Assembly (NCBI GenBank): GCA_947175645.1
Contig: CAMWNP010000017.1
Location: forward strand, 1-59,905
From: an uncultured Porphyromonadaceae bacterium
GTDB lineage: Bacteria > Bacteroidota > Bacteroidia > Bacteroidales > Muribaculaceae
Reading direction: 5' to 3'
Length of the DNA stretch: 59,905 nt
The position numbers and the translations under genes were made by a program. This document shows positions 15,967-24,421 of this stretch, piece by piece; the stretch's first letter is position 1, and the number at the start of each line of letters is the position of its first letter. The notes under the pieces were generated by a model. The model ran no database searches. It was given only the letters and a program-made list of their open reading frames with translations, and was not told the DNA's origin.

Positions 15967-16989
15967 TTAAGGAACAAGGTATTGAGTATTGTCCGAAGTT
16001 GGTGTTTTTTCTTTCTTTATCAAATCATCTGTTACTATTACCTTTCCCGGTATTTCATTTACATCATTAGATTGTAATTCATCCGTTATTGACTTCATTT
16101 TTTTTATATCTTTATCATACGCTCTGATACATCCTTCTGTTCGTTTTAATATTGGATTTTTATTTTCTTCCCATTTCCCCGTTTTAGAATTATAGACCTC
16201 TTGACGTCCGCCATGAATACGTATCAGGCTTCTTCCTGTCTCTATTATTTCGCCTGATTCACCAACCATATTTAGTCTATGGTTAGGACCATATGAGACA
16301 CGACTTTTCCCAGATATCCAAGGCAATTTATCTGGTATATCATATACTCCAAGAGGAGTATCGCCATATTCCAAATATCTATTATGATTAGTTTCTTTCT
16401 TTCCTTCTACTCGAACATCAAATCTGAATAATTCTTTACCCTTATGATCTGTGAGTACAGCAACACCATAACCATATTCACTTCTATCTTTATAAACATG
16501 AACCGTTACATCCCACAATCCTAATGGATCTATTTTATTTGCGAAGTTTGAACTGCAATGGACATAGTGATTATTTTGAGGGAATTTAAACGCATATTCA
16601 TCAACAGATTTAAATTCGCAGAGGACTGGGTCATGCATGCGGGCGGTGTTGTCGTAGTAGTTCAGACCGCCGTAGCCCATCCAGTGATTGCCTATGTGGA
16701 GGTGTTCGGTCACGGGAGTGAGGTTATTGGTGCCATCCGCTTTGTAGTCGCAGGGGAGGATATAGGGGGTGCCTGTAGGATAGAGTCCGGTGCGCTGCAC
16801 GGTGGCACCCTTGTCATCCACCACTGCCATAACGGAGCCCTGACGGTTGCGCAGATACTGATAGTGCTCGCCGGAGGTCAGATCGTAGTAGCCGGTGGAG
16901 GTGTTCAGACGGAACGATTTGTTATCAGCCTCAAAGTTGCCGTAGAACGAACACCCTTCGGTGACCGAGCGGTTGGAATATTTTTTCAT
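15967..16989 (-). CDS. Short Rhs protein with L,D-transpeptidase-like toxin tip
   Basis: This 340-residue protein has an Rhs core remnant at residues 1-158, ending in the DPLGL junction (154-158) that normally separates Rhs cores from polymorphic toxin tips. The tip (159-340) shows DTPLGVYDIP near residue 210, then IRIHGG (H259), and RTEGCIR with C287 and R289. This matches the HG...(S/T)xGCxR active site of YkuD L,D-transpeptidases, known to cut or cross-link peptidoglycan. T6SS effectors such as Tlde1 use a related fold. No signal peptide or secretion domain is present. A strong promoter lies 32 bases upstream, so the shortened form is likely expressed. A secreted candidate immunity gene follows. 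The fold call is by motif only. Confidence 0.75.
   Translation of the reverse strand: MKKYSNRSVTEGCSFYGNFEADNKSFRLNTSTGYYDLTSGEHYQYLRNRQGSVMAVVDDKGATVQRTGLYPTGTPYILPCDYKADGTNNLTPVTEHLHIGNHWMGYGGLNYYDNTARMHDPVLCEFKSVDEYAFKFPQNNHYVHCSSNFANKIDPLGLWDVTVHVYKDRSEYGYGVAVLTDHKGKELFRFDVRVEGKKETNHNRYLEYGDTPLGVYDIPDKLPWISGKSRVSYGPNHRLNMVGESGEIIETGRSLIRIHGGRQEVYNSKTGKWEENKNPILKRTEGCIRAYDKDIKKMKSITDELQSNDVNEIPGKVIVTDDLIKKEKTPTSDNTQYLVP
16637..16911 (-). repeat. Direct repeat copy B (Rhs core)
   Basis: Same-orientation partner of 13572-13846, located in the expressed short Rhs gene. The 168-base block 16688-16855 is identical to 13623-13790, which suggests recent duplication or gene conversion. Confidence 0.9.
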
Positions 16990-17020
16990 GGCAAGAGAGA
17001 AATGATTCGTCAGTGTTTGG

Positions 17021-17051
17021 CAAATATATGGAATTTCTATCTAACCTGCAA
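17021..17051 (-). promoter_or_regulatory. Promoter of the short Rhs gene
   Basis: On the minus strand a TTG (17049-17051) lies 20 bases before TATATTTG (17021-17028), a near-perfect Bacteroidota promoter. The predicted leader is about 24 bases. Confidence 0.6.
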
Positions 17052-17185
17052 GTTTTCCGCGTATTTTGAGGTTTTTCATTGCCCGGGAGCCGTTAGCCGG
17101 TTGAGAGTGGGATTGAGAGCAGGCTGAATCTTTTTGAACCTTTGAACCTTTTGAAGAAAATTGTTGAAAATAATCTGTGTAAAGT

Positions 17186-17216
17186 TTTGATATGTGGATA
17201 ATTATGTGTACCTTTG
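17186..17216 (+). promoter_or_regulatory. Promoter of rpmE2
   Basis: TTTG (17186-17189), 19 bases, then TACCTTTG (17209-17216). The leader of about 66 bases contains two short GCGC elements (near 17235 and 17247) that could pair. The rest of 16990-17288 holds only this promoter and that of the Rhs gene, plus a short TTTGAACC-type repeat near 17137-17155. Confidence 0.65.
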
Positions 17217-17288
17217 CAAGCCATTACTAAGTAGCGCCTTACCAGCGCGAATGTTAATTTGTTGATTTATAAATAATTACGTAAGATT

Positions 17289-17543
17289 ATGAAAAAAGAT
17301 ATTCATCCTTCAAACTATCGTGAAGTGGTTTTCAAAGATATGTCAAACGAAGAGATTTTCATCACTCGTTCAACAGTTGCATCTAAGGAAACTATCGAAG
17401 TTGACGGTGTAACTTATCCCTTGGTAAAACTTGAAATCACCAGTTCTTCTCACCCCTTCTTCACCGGTAAACAGAAACTGGTTGACACCGCAGGTCGTGT
17501 TGATAAGTTCATGAGCCGCTACGGTAACCGTCGTAAGAAATAA
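17289..17543 (+). CDS. rpmE2: 50S ribosomal protein L31 type B
   Basis: This 84-residue ribosomal protein begins [17 protein letters not shown] and contains [12 protein letters not shown] and the C-terminal [10 protein letters not shown]. It lacks the CxxC zinc-binding cysteines of type A L31, so it is the zinc-independent type B, often used under zinc limitation but constitutive in Bacteroidota. It is monocistronic: its own promoter lies upstream and a strong terminator follows. Confidence 0.97.
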   Translation: MKKDIHPSNYREVVFKDMSNEEIFITRSTVASKETIEVDGVTYPLVKLEITSSSHPFFTGKQKLVDTAGRVDKFMSRYGNRRKK

Positions 17544-17564
17544 TATCTTTACGGAAATATACTG

Positions 17565-17594
17565 AAAAAAGTCACGCCCGGCGTGACTTTTTTT
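17565..17594 (+). terminator. Rho-independent terminator after rpmE2
   Basis: GTCACGC (17571-17577) pairs with GCGTGAC (17581-17587), flanked by an A-run and a run of seven T residues. Confidence 0.9.
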
Positions 17595-17626
17595 GTTTCC
17601 CGTTTCCCGCATTAAAGGAGATTTTG

Positions 17627-17634
17627 TATTTTTG
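17627..17634 (+). promoter_or_regulatory. -7 element of plsC
   Basis: TATTTTTG fits the -7 consensus. It lies 28 bases before the ATG at 17662, which supports that start over an upstream in-frame ATG at 17593. The region shares long identity with the nhaD promoter. Confidence 0.5.
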
Positions 17635-17661
17635 CAGAAAGATCTCCTAATTGATTACCTG

Positions 17662-18384
17662 ATGAAAATACTCTATTACGTTTATTTTTTCATTGTGGCC
17701 GCGCCCATCCTGCTTGTGGCAACAGTGGTGACGGCACTGCTCACCGCCATCGGTTCGATTGTCATCGGAGACCGCTGGTGGGGTTATTATCCGGCCCACA
17801 TCTGGGCACGCCTGTTCTGTTGGCTGTCGCTGGTCGAAGTCAAGGTAAGCGGCAGAGAGAATATCAGCAGCAGCGAGAACTACATTTTCGTGGCCAATCA
17901 CCAGGGTGCATTTGATATTTTCTCAATCTACGGTTTCCTGGGACATAATTTCCGCTGGATGATGAAAAAGAGTCTGGAGAAAATCCCGCTGGTGGGTTAT
18001 GCCTGCAAAAAGGCCGGACATATCTTTGTCGACCATTCCGGCAACTCAGGCGTACGTCACACAATGACGGATGCTGAAAAGGAACTTAGCCAAGGAATGA
18101 GCCTGTGCATATTCCCGGAGGGTTCACGCACTTTCAACGGTGAGGTGGGGCGTTTCAAAAGAGGTGCATTCCAGTTATCCCGGGAGTTCGGACTTCCCAT
18201 AGTCCCTATCACTATTGACGGTGCTTTCAAAGTTATGCCACGCACGGCCAAACTTCCTCAGTGGGGAAAAATATATCTTACTATTCACAAGCCCGTGGCT
18301 GCCCCTACAGGCGATGAGAAGGAGATGGCGGATTTAATGCGTGCAACACGCGACACCATCGTTGATGCAATGAGGAAAAACTGA
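17662..18384 (+). CDS. plsC: 1-acyl-sn-glycerol-3-phosphate acyltransferase (PlsC family)
   Basis: This 240-residue membrane-associated acyltransferase adds the second acyl chain in phosphatidic acid synthesis. An N-terminal hydrophobic helix (MKILYYVYFFIVAAPILLVA) precedes the catalytic NHQGAFD (HX4D) motif. The acyl-acceptor motif FPEGSRTFNGE follows, then PIVPITIDG. The start is set by the -7 box at 17627-17634. It is followed four bases later by rsgA. Full length for the family. Confidence 0.92.
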   Translation: MKILYYVYFFIVAAPILLVATVVTALLTAIGSIVIGDRWWGYYPAHIWARLFCWLSLVEVKVSGRENISSSENYIFVANHQGAFDIFSIYGFLGHNFRWMMKKSLEKIPLVGYACKKAGHIFVDHSGNSGVRHTMTDAEKELSQGMSLCIFPEGSRTFNGEVGRFKRGAFQLSREFGLPIVPITIDGAFKVMPRTAKLPQWGKIYLTIHKPVAAPTGDEKEMADLMRATRDTIVDAMRKN

Positions 18385-18387
18385 CAG

Positions 18388-19332
18388 ATGGAAGGACTTG
18401 TTATAAGAAATACAGGCAGTTGGTATGTGGTCCGCGACATGCAGGGGGGCAGAGAACTCAATTGTAAGGTTAAAGGGAATTTCCGACTGAAAGGTATACG
18501 CACCACAAATCCGGTTGCGGTGGGTGACCATGTGACGTGTGTGGAAAACGGCGACGGAAACGGATTCATCACTGCCATAGAGCCGCGCAGAAACTATATT
18601 ATACGCAAGGCCAGCAACCTGAGCAAGGAGGCTCACATCATTGCGGCTAATGTTGATGCCGCCATGCTTGTAGTGACGCTTTTCCATCCAACAACCTCCA
18701 CCACCTTCATTGACCGTTTCCTGGCAACTGCGGAGGCATACCGTGTCCCCGCCACTATAGTCATAAACAAGATTGATCTTCTGGTGGAAGATGATGAAAA
18801 GGAATATCTTGAGGCCATATCATACCTTTACAAGAGTATAGGCTATGATGTCGTACAGGTATCGGCTCTGGAGCACAAGGGTATAGAGGAACTGAGAGTC
18901 CGCATGGAAGGAAAAATCACCCTGCTGAGCGGCAACTCAGGGGTGGGTAAAAGCACATTGATAAATGACCTTATACCCGGACTGGATCTTCGTACTGCCG
19001 ATATTTCCGATGCACATGACACCGGCATGCACACCACAACTTTCTCCGAGATGTTCCCTTTGCCGGGTGACACCGACGGCTGGATTATTGACACACCCGG
19101 AGTGCGCGGATTCGGGACCATTGAGATGGACCGTCATGAGGTGGCTCATTTCTTCCCGGAGATATTTGAGATAGGAAGGGAGTGCCGCTACGGCAACTGC
19201 ACCCACACCCATGAACCTCATTGCGCTGTGCGTCAGGCTCTTGAGGAGCAGCGGATAGCACAGAGCCGCTATAATTCATACTTGAGTATACTGGAGGATG
19301 AAGAACCGGACAAATACCGCAAGCCGTTTTGA
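18388..19332 (+). CDS. rsgA: Small-subunit ribosome maturation GTPase
   Basis: This 314-residue circularly permuted GTPase checks late 30S assembly. An N-terminal OB fold (residues 1-70) is followed by G4 (VINKIDLL), then G1 (GNSGVGKST near residues 181-189) and G3 (DTPGVRGF). The C-terminal zinc finger has Cys and His residues in [14 protein letters not shown]. The permuted G4-G1-G3 order is diagnostic. It overlaps tcdA by 35 bases and follows plsC closely, so the three probably form one transcript. Confidence 0.97.
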   Translation: MEGLVIRNTGSWYVVRDMQGGRELNCKVKGNFRLKGIRTTNPVAVGDHVTCVENGDGNGFITAIEPRRNYIIRKASNLSKEAHIIAANVDAAMLVVTLFHPTTSTTFIDRFLATAEAYRVPATIVINKIDLLVEDDEKEYLEAISYLYKSIGYDVVQVSALEHKGIEELRVRMEGKITLLSGNSGVGKSTLINDLIPGLDLRTADISDAHDTGMHTTTFSEMFPLPGDTDGWIIDTPGVRGFGTIEMDRHEVAHFFPEIFEIGRECRYGNCTHTHEPHCAVRQALEEQRIAQSRYNSYLSILEDEEPDKYRKPF

Positions 19333-20098
19333 CCGCACTCGTCTTCTTCTCGGAGATGAGGTGATGGAGAAAATAGCCTCCGCCCGCGTGATAATCTTTG
19401 GCGTAGGTGGTGTTGGCAGTTGGTGTGCTGAGTCACTTGCTCGCACCGGATTCCGCCATATCACCCTTGTTGACTGCGACCGTGTGGACATCACCAACAT
19501 CAACCGCCAGATGCCCGCTCTAACCGATACAATAGGCGCGATTAAAACCGATGTTGTGCGTGACCGTATTCTTGCTATAAATCCTGATGCCGAGGTTGTT
19601 TCAATAAAGGAGTATTATACGGAAGCCACCGCCTCAAAGTTCGATTTCAATGAGTATGACTACGTTATTGACGCCATTGACTCGCTGAAAGATAAGGTTT
19701 TGCTGATTCGCCGAGCAACCGCGTCACGTGCTGTGTTTTTCTCCTCTATGGGAGCGGCACTGAAGATGGATCCCACAAAAATCAGTGTGGCTGAATTCTG
19801 GAAAGTCAATGGCTGTCCGCTTGCAGCAGCACTTCGTCAGCGGTTTCGCCGAAGCGGTGAGTTCCCTGCCAAGAAATTCAAATGTGTCTATTCTCCTGAG
19901 ATTTTTTCCAACCGGGGCAATATGGAGCATAAATATGACCCGTCAGCCGGTGGTGATGACGCCGACACCGTCAATCTGACAGCACGCAAAGCGATCATTA
20001 ACGGAACTGTGGCACACACAACTGCCGTTTTCGGATTTACATTAGCGGGACTTGTGGTGCAGGACGTTCTTAATCGGTTTACGTTACGAAAAACATAA
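19298..20098 (+). CDS. tcdA: tRNA threonylcarbamoyladenosine dehydratase (ThiF/MoeB family)
   Basis: This 266-residue E1-like enzyme uses ATP to cyclise t6A37 of tRNAs into ct6A. The nucleotide-binding loop is [17 protein letters not shown], the adenylation region contains NINRQMPAL, and the C-terminal hydrophobic segment ([16 protein letters not shown]) is typical of TcdA/CsdL. MoeB or HesA would be alternatives, but the length and the NRQ-P-L pattern favour TcdA. The gene starts inside the 3' end of rsgA and ends at a strong bidirectional terminator. Confidence 0.9.
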   Translation: MKNRTNTASRFDRTRLLLGDEVMEKIASARVIIFGVGGVGSWCAESLARTGFRHITLVDCDRVDITNINRQMPALTDTIGAIKTDVVRDRILAINPDAEVVSIKEYYTEATASKFDFNEYDYVIDAIDSLKDKVLLIRRATASRAVFFSSMGAALKMDPTKISVAEFWKVNGCPLAAALRQRFRRSGEFPAKKFKCVYSPEIFSNRGNMEHKYDPSAGGDDADTVNLTARKAIINGTVAHTTAVFGFTLAGLVVQDVLNRFTLRKT

Positions 20099-20128
20099 AA
20101 GGCGCACCTGTGTGAAGGCGCGCCTTTT
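20097..20128. terminator. Bidirectional terminator
   Basis: AAAAGGCGC (20097-20105) and GCGCCTTTT (20120-20128) pair perfectly. The hairpin lies between the converging tcdA and leucine-rich-repeat genes and can serve both. Confidence 0.85.
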
Positions 20129-20151
20129 CGTTCAAGTTTAACGTAGTGTTG

Positions 20152-21111
20152 TTATTTTACAGCCACTTTCTTGCCACAGATGATATAGAAACCGGGAGCG
20201 AGACCTGCGATTTCTGATTTGCCTTCGCGTAGGTTGACGGATTTAACCACGTTACCTACGATGCTGTAGACATTCACTTTTGCTGCTTCGGGTAGTGTTA
20301 CTTCTACCGCGCCGTTTCCTAATGCTTTCACTGAAACTTCGGGTGCTGCTTCAGTTACATCTTTCACTCCCAGGGTGCCGATGGGATAGATACGGTTTTT
20401 GAAGTATGACCATCCGAGAAGTGACTGATATTTTGAGATACTTTCTTCGGGAACGAAAAGTTCCATGGTGCCGTAGTCTGTATCTTCAAAAAGAGTGTAG
20501 ATTTCATCACCATCAAGGTATCCTTTTTTGATTGCAGGAGGAGTATCGGCATGACAGATAACTCGTGTTATCTGGGGATTGCCTTCAAAAACGAAGCCAC
20601 CGAGGTTGGTTAATGAGGCCGGGAGTTCAACCACTGTCATTTTGAGGTTCTTGTCAAATGAATAGTTGCCGATAGAGGTTAGAGTTTCGGGAAACTTCAG
20701 ATTTTCAAGAACATAGCAATTACGGAACGACCAGTGTCCGATGGTTTTAACACCGGGCATCTCAACGGTTTTGAGATTTTCACAACCGTCGAAGGCATAA
20801 TCGCCGATTGAAGTTACTGAGGCAGGAAGAATTACGGATGTCACCATGTCACAGTCAGAGAATGCGCTTGAACCCACACCGACAACGGGAATAGTCTCGT
20901 TATCACCGTTAATGATTGACTCAGGAACAACAATGTCACCGGTATAAATTTCTGGTGCCTTAAGTGAGGTGACCGAAACGGCAGTTTTCTTGGAATTGTA
21001 AACATAGCGGATGCCATTTCTGGAGATGTAAGACGCTGCGGAGCCGCTAACCACACTTGCCAACATCAATACAACTGCAAAACTCAGTTTCAATGCGTAG
21101 TTTTGTTTCAT
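20152..21111 (-). CDS. BspA-like leucine-rich-repeat secreted protein
   Basis: This 319-residue protein has a Sec signal peptide (about residues 1-26, ending GSAAS). Several LRR_5/BspA-type repeats follow, such as VTSVILPASVTSIGDYAF and LTSIGNYSF (residues 85-185). After a linker, the last 60 residues (VNVYSIVGNVVKSVNL to GFYIICGKKVAVK) resemble a type IX secretion C-terminal sorting domain. It is probably displayed on or released from the outer surface and may bind host or microbial proteins; the ligand is unknown. It is monocistronic. Confidence 0.85.
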   Translation of the reverse strand: MKQNYALKLSFAVVLMLASVVSGSAASYISRNGIRYVYNSKKTAVSVTSLKAPEIYTGDIVVPESIINGDNETIPVVGVGSSAFSDCDMVTSVILPASVTSIGDYAFDGCENLKTVEMPGVKTIGHWSFRNCYVLENLKFPETLTSIGNYSFDKNLKMTVVELPASLTNLGGFVFEGNPQITRVICHADTPPAIKKGYLDGDEIYTLFEDTDYGTMELFVPEESISKYQSLLGWSYFKNRIYPIGTLGVKDVTEAAPEVSVKALGNGAVEVTLPEAAKVNVYSIVGNVVKSVNLREGKSEIAGLAPGFYIICGKKVAVK

Positions 21112-21155
21112 AAGTGATAAATTGATTTATTATTTATTGTAATTGGAAACTTTTG

Positions 21156-21163
21156 CAAAGATA
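21156..21163 (-). promoter_or_regulatory. -7 element of the LRR gene
   Basis: The minus strand reads TATCTTTG, about 45 bases before the start codon. A TTTTG lies 22 bases further upstream (from 21186), slightly wide for a -33 element. Confidence 0.4.
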
Positions 21164-21236
21164 TTAATTGTTTTTGATATTTATGCAAAATTTTGATGAT
21201 TTTTGCTGAAAATATTCAAAAATTATGAATATCTAT

Positions 21237-21833
21237 CTATTTTACCTTATCCGGATTGCGGGCTACGAATTCCTTCCACGACTTGGGCCCGGCGGCTTTC
21301 ACAGGGCGCGATGATTCATAGAAGTGGCAGAGTGCGGCCGCCAATGCATCGGTTGAGTCAAGTTGGGGCAGGAGTTGATCGCGCGGTATGTTAAGAATAC
21401 GCACGAGCATTTCACGGACCTGCTCTTTTGAAGCCGCACCGTTTCCGGTTATCGCCATCTTGATTTTTCGCGGCTCATATTCAGTTATTGGAACCTGGCG
21501 TGAAAGTGCAGCGGCCATGGCAACCCCCTGGGCACGACCGAGTTTCAGCATCGACTGGACATTTTTGCCGAAGAAGGGAGCCTCTATTGCCATTTCGTCA
21601 GGAAGGTAATGATCAACAATTCCCTGCACACGCTGATAGATGTGGTTCAGTTTCATGTAGTGATCCTCCATCTTGGACAAGGTTATGACTCCCATTGCCA
21701 GGATTATCGGTTTTTTCCCTTTGACACCTATCAGTCCGTAACCCATTACGTTTGTTCCGGGGTCGATACCGATGATGATCTTGTCCCATTCCCCGGCAGG
21801 TGCTGATGAAATGTTTGGATTGGCGTCAGTCAT
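21237..21833 (-). CDS. ruvC: Holliday junction resolvase RuvC
   Basis: This 198-residue endonuclease cuts Holliday junctions in homologous recombination with RuvAB (not in this window). Catalytic acids are visible at D24 ([11 protein letters not shown]), E84 (AIEAPFF) and the [12 protein letters not shown] segment near residue 160. The first 17 residues are an extra N-terminal tail compared with E. coli RuvC. Its start overlaps the stop of the upstream DUF4286 gene by four bases. Confidence 0.96.
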   Translation of the reverse strand: MTDANPNISSAPAGEWDKIIIGIDPGTNVMGYGLIGVKGKKPIILAMGVITLSKMEDHYMKLNHIYQRVQGIVDHYLPDEMAIEAPFFGKNVQSMLKLGRAQGVAMAAALSRQVPITEYEPRKIKMAITGNGAASKEQVREMLVRILNIPRDQLLPQLDSTDALAAALCHFYESSRPVKAAGPKSWKEFVARNPDKVK

Positions 21834-22141
21834 AGAACCTCCACTTTTTCCATGAAAGTGGAAAAGTACACAATTTCCCCCTGTAATTCCTTGTGGATTG
21901 ACTCCTTAAGTGTGCCTGCTTCAGTATCGTGCCACTTACTTGCATCCTCCAGTGAGTTACATTGGAAGTGGATGGCAAATGAAACGGTTCCGGGTTCCAC
22001 CTGCATCAGTATACGCGTGAAAAGGGGGTGAGTTAGATGTCCGGAAGCAAGTGCCGCAGGTATGTAAGTGTTGCGGGCCCAGTCAATAAAGCGCTGTGCA
22101 TGTTGCTCCGTGACGTGAAATGATGTGTTGAGGATGTACAT
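21830..22141 (-). CDS. DUF4286 family protein
   Basis: This 103-residue cytoplasmic protein begins [10 protein letters not shown] and has the small ferredoxin-like or dimeric alpha-beta-barrel look of DUF4286. It is regularly found next to ruvC in Bacteroidota; that is recalled knowledge, not a search. It has no signal peptide or catalytic motif. The function is unknown. It is coupled to ruvC by an ATGA overlap and follows the GYF/CD225 gene by 25 bases. Confidence 0.75.
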   Translation of the reverse strand: MYILNTSFHVTEQHAQRFIDWARNTYIPAALASGHLTHPLFTRILMQVEPGTVSFAIHFQCNSLEDASKWHDTEAGTLKESIHKELQGEIVYFSTFMEKVEVL

Positions 22142-22166
22142 GGATTTTAAGTATTAGCCTGGGATA

Positions 22167-22652
22167 TCAGAAGAACATCAGGTAAAGAAGCATGACAATG
22201 CCGAGAGCAACCGACGCAATGAACCAGTTTCGTGCTTCTGTTGAAGCAATGTAAGATTGGTTAATGTCACCCCGGTCATAATATCGGTTGACTTTTGTGG
22301 CCTTGATTATGGCAACGATGGCAAGGGGGAAGCAGAACAGTAGAGCCATTATGCTTTCAGCCAGATAGTTGTTAGGCCGAGGAAAGAGATCGTTTGCGGG
22401 AGGCGTTCCCGGATAGTCGCAACAGGACTGTTTCCGGGCTACACCGAAAGATTCCGCGTCGAACGGTGGAGGTGCAGGCTCCTGCATGCGTGAGAGTGCT
22501 TCGTCAATCTCGGGAATCTCACAGATGCGTTTCCAGTCAGGGAGTCCCTCATACCAGATGTGGGTCTGCGACGTGGCGCCATGAACAGGGATATCGCTCA
22601 GATACATCGGACCTATGGTCTTGCCGTTGATGAAGAGATAGAATTTTTTCAT
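22167..22652 (-). CDS. GYF_2 and CD225/dispanin domain membrane protein
   Basis: This 161-residue protein has an N-terminal GYF_2 domain (residues 1-48: FINGKTIGPMYLSDI, then IWYEGLPDWK and EIPEID). A Pro-rich linker follows, then a C-terminal CD225-like pair of membrane helices (IMALLFCFPLAIVAIIKA and FIASVALGIVMLLYLMFF), with the characteristic EARNWFIAS between them. Such bacterial proteins are widespread and uncharacterised. The start at 22652 overlaps the glycosyltransferase stop (ATGA). An upstream in-frame ATG at 22730 falls in that gene and was rejected. Confidence 0.8.
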   Translation of the reverse strand: MKKFYLFINGKTIGPMYLSDIPVHGATSQTHIWYEGLPDWKRICEIPEIDEALSRMQEPAPPPFDAESFGVARKQSCCDYPGTPPANDLFPRPNNYLAESIMALLFCFPLAIVAIIKATKVNRYYDRGDINQSYIASTEARNWFIASVALGIVMLLYLMFF

Positions 22653-23392
22653 TGTCTGTAGCGTGCGAGATGACGGAAGAGAAAGCGTATATGACGGAAT
22701 GCCGTGGGGATGGTGCCGTAGTATCGACACATTATGTTGAAGCGCTCGCGTAACGATTTCTTGTGATTGGCAGTGGTGACACCTTCATGAAGGTAGTCAA
22801 TGACAGTACCGTCAATATAAACGTTTCCCGGGGATTTACGCAGAATCTGTATACACCAGTCATAGTCGGCGGAGAAACGGTAGGATGTATTGAACTGTGG
22901 CGCCAGATCGCGTCGCGCGAAGAAAGCCTGATGGCAGACCACCATCCCGTTTGAGAAAGACCGGAACGTCAGATTGTCGGGAGCGGTAAGGTGTCGGGGG
23001 CCGAGAATGTTACGCTCCGCATCCACCAGAACTGTCTGTCCGTAGGCAACGCCCGGAAGTCCGTCGGCATACTCCTTTATCGCCCTGTGAACCATGGCAA
23101 GGGTTTCCGGGGTGTGAAATGTATCGCCGGCGTTCAGGAAAACCACGTATTCTCCTGTGGCGCGTGCGAGAGCGTCGTTCATTGCGTAGTACAGGCCTTT
23201 GTCGGGTTGCGAGACCAGAGAGAGGGTATCGCTTCCAAGTTCCCGGATAATCCTGAGTGTGTTGTCAGATGATCCGCCGTCCTGAACTATGTGTTCAAAG
23301 TCACGGAAAGACTGACCGGCAACGGACCGGAGAGTAGGGGATATGGTGCTTTCGGCGTTGAAGCAGACTGTTATGATGGAGAAGAATGGCAT
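22649..23392 (-). CDS. Family 2 glycosyltransferase
   Basis: This 247-residue GT-A enzyme transfers a sugar from a nucleotide donor, probably during surface polysaccharide or glycoprotein glycan synthesis. It starts FFSIITVCFNAE, shows VQDGGSSDNT for nucleotide binding, FLNAGDTF as the DxD-like metal motif, and SADYDWCIQIL near residue 190. There is no membrane helix. It resembles the WcaA/colanic-type small GT2 group. It is coupled to the GYF/CD225 gene rather than to other glycan genes, so the acceptor is unknown. Confidence 0.88.
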   Translation of the reverse strand: MPFFSIITVCFNAESTISPTLRSVAGQSFRDFEHIVQDGGSSDNTLRIIRELGSDTLSLVSQPDKGLYYAMNDALARATGEYVVFLNAGDTFHTPETLAMVHRAIKEYADGLPGVAYGQTVLVDAERNILGPRHLTAPDNLTFRSFSNGMVVCHQAFFARRDLAPQFNTSYRFSADYDWCIQILRKSPGNVYIDGTVIDYLHEGVTTANHKKSLRERFNIMCRYYGTIPTAFRHIRFLFRHLARYRQ

Positions 23393-23465
23393 TCTTGACG
23401 TATATAGATAAAGAACAGCCGCGATGGATATGCTCCAAGGCGGCTGTCAGGAATTTCGTAAGAAA

Positions 23466-23636
23466 TTATTCACCGGGGATGATAGCCTCGCTGGGGCAAA
23501 CGCTTGCGCAGGTACCGCAGTCGATGCAAACATCGGGGTTGATAACATAGATATCGCCTTCAGAGATAGCCTCAACGGGACATTCGGGGAGACAAGTGCC
23601 GCAAGCAACACAAGAGTCTGTAATTACGTAAGCCAT
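23466..23636 (-). CDS. 2[4Fe-4S] ferredoxin
   Basis: This 56-residue protein carries two full cluster-binding motifs: CVACGTCLPECP (residues 9-20) and CIDCGTCASVCP (residues 37-48). It is a low-potential electron carrier in the cytoplasm, of the clostridial type, likely serving pyruvate:ferredoxin oxidoreductase or hydrogenase in an anaerobe. It has its own strong promoter and a 40-base leader. Confidence 0.97.
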   Translation of the reverse strand: MAYVITDSCVACGTCLPECPVEAISEGDIYVINPDVCIDCGTCASVCPSEAIIPGE

Positions 23637-23683
23637 TGTTGTAAAATTTTAGTTGGAATTAATGCGTTATTTGTTTTACGTTG

Positions 23684-23714
23684 CAAAAGTAATGATTTAT
23701 ATTTGAGTTTACAA
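23684..23714 (-). promoter_or_regulatory. Ferredoxin promoter
   Basis: On the minus strand TTG (23712-23714) is 20 bases before TACTTTTG (23684-23691), a consensus Bacteroidota promoter. Confidence 0.65.
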
Positions 23715-23764
23715 TATTTGCAGAAATTTTTTTGAGGTATTTCCAACATAATCAAAGACCCGCT

Positions 23765-24421
23765 TCAATCTTCACCTTCCTTATATGTGGATAAATTTTT
23801 GAGTTCGCTCAGAGTGGCGATGGTCCGCCGGGCCGGTGTACCTGTGTTCTGAGGGTGGATGTTTTCAGCGGTTGCCTCAAGCATGATTGTATCCCAGCCG
23901 TAGCGGTGAGCGGGGTGGAAGTCTTTTGCCGGATTGTCACCGATGTATATGAACCGGCTGAGATTTTGGAACATCCGGGGTATTTCGGCAAACGGTTTAC
24001 CGGACAGTTTATCGGCTTTACGTTCTTCCGATATCCATATTTCTGAAAAGAGATCTTCAATGCCCAGCAGACGTATTTTGGCGCGTTGTCGGATGGAAAA
24101 TCCGTCGGTTATAAGCGTAAGTAGATAGCCCTGTCGCCGCAGTTGCCGGAGCAGGTCGGGAACAGGTGTCAGGAATGGGGCTACACCTTCACCTGTACGA
24201 TAAATCCGTATCATACTATTGAGAATGCCGGTGTTTCCGTCAGCCCACTTCTCCATGACGACATAAGGCAGTTTCAGGTCATAGAAGCATGGTTCGGGAA
24301 GGTGGGGGAACTCTTCTCTTATGGCATCAAAGACTCCGCGTATGTAGGCTGTTTCGTGAAGAAGGGTGTCGTCAAGGTCGAATGCCAGGAGCGTTTCGGC
24401 GGGGATTATTTTTCCGGGCAT
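23765..24421 (-). CDS. HAD-superfamily hydrolase
   Basis: This 218-residue HAD phosphatase has motif I FDLDDTLLHE (residues 14-23), a C1-type helical cap, motif II LITDGF, and the C-terminal IGDNPAKDF with acidic residues. It is similar to YjjG-like or phosphoglycolate-phosphatase-like proteins; the substrate is not evident. It overlaps the aminotransferase gene upstream by 16 bases, placing it in the acyltransferase-aminotransferase-HAD operon. A sugar-phosphate phosphatase role in glycan synthesis is plausible. Confidence 0.85.
   Translation of the reverse strand: MPGKIIPAETLLAFDLDDTLLHETAYIRGVFDAIREEFPHLPEPCFYDLKLPYVVMEKWADGNTGILNSMIRIYRTGEGVAPFLTPVPDLLRQLRRQGYLLTLITDGFSIRQRAKIRLLGIEDLFSEIWISEERKADKLSGKPFAEIPRMFQNLSRFIYIGDNPAKDFHPAHRYGWDTIMLEATAENIHPQNTGTPARRTIATLSELKNLSTYKEGED

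Noticed and set aside
16558-17127. 189-residue plus-strand reading frame over the Rhs gene
   Set aside because: Its sequence mirrors the Rhs core on the opposite strand and recurs over copy A; the minus-strand frame matches the known Rhs family.
17217-17288. Possible autoregulatory structure in the rpmE2 leader
   Set aside because: Only two short GCGC elements can pair; too weak to call a riboswitch or protein-binding leader.
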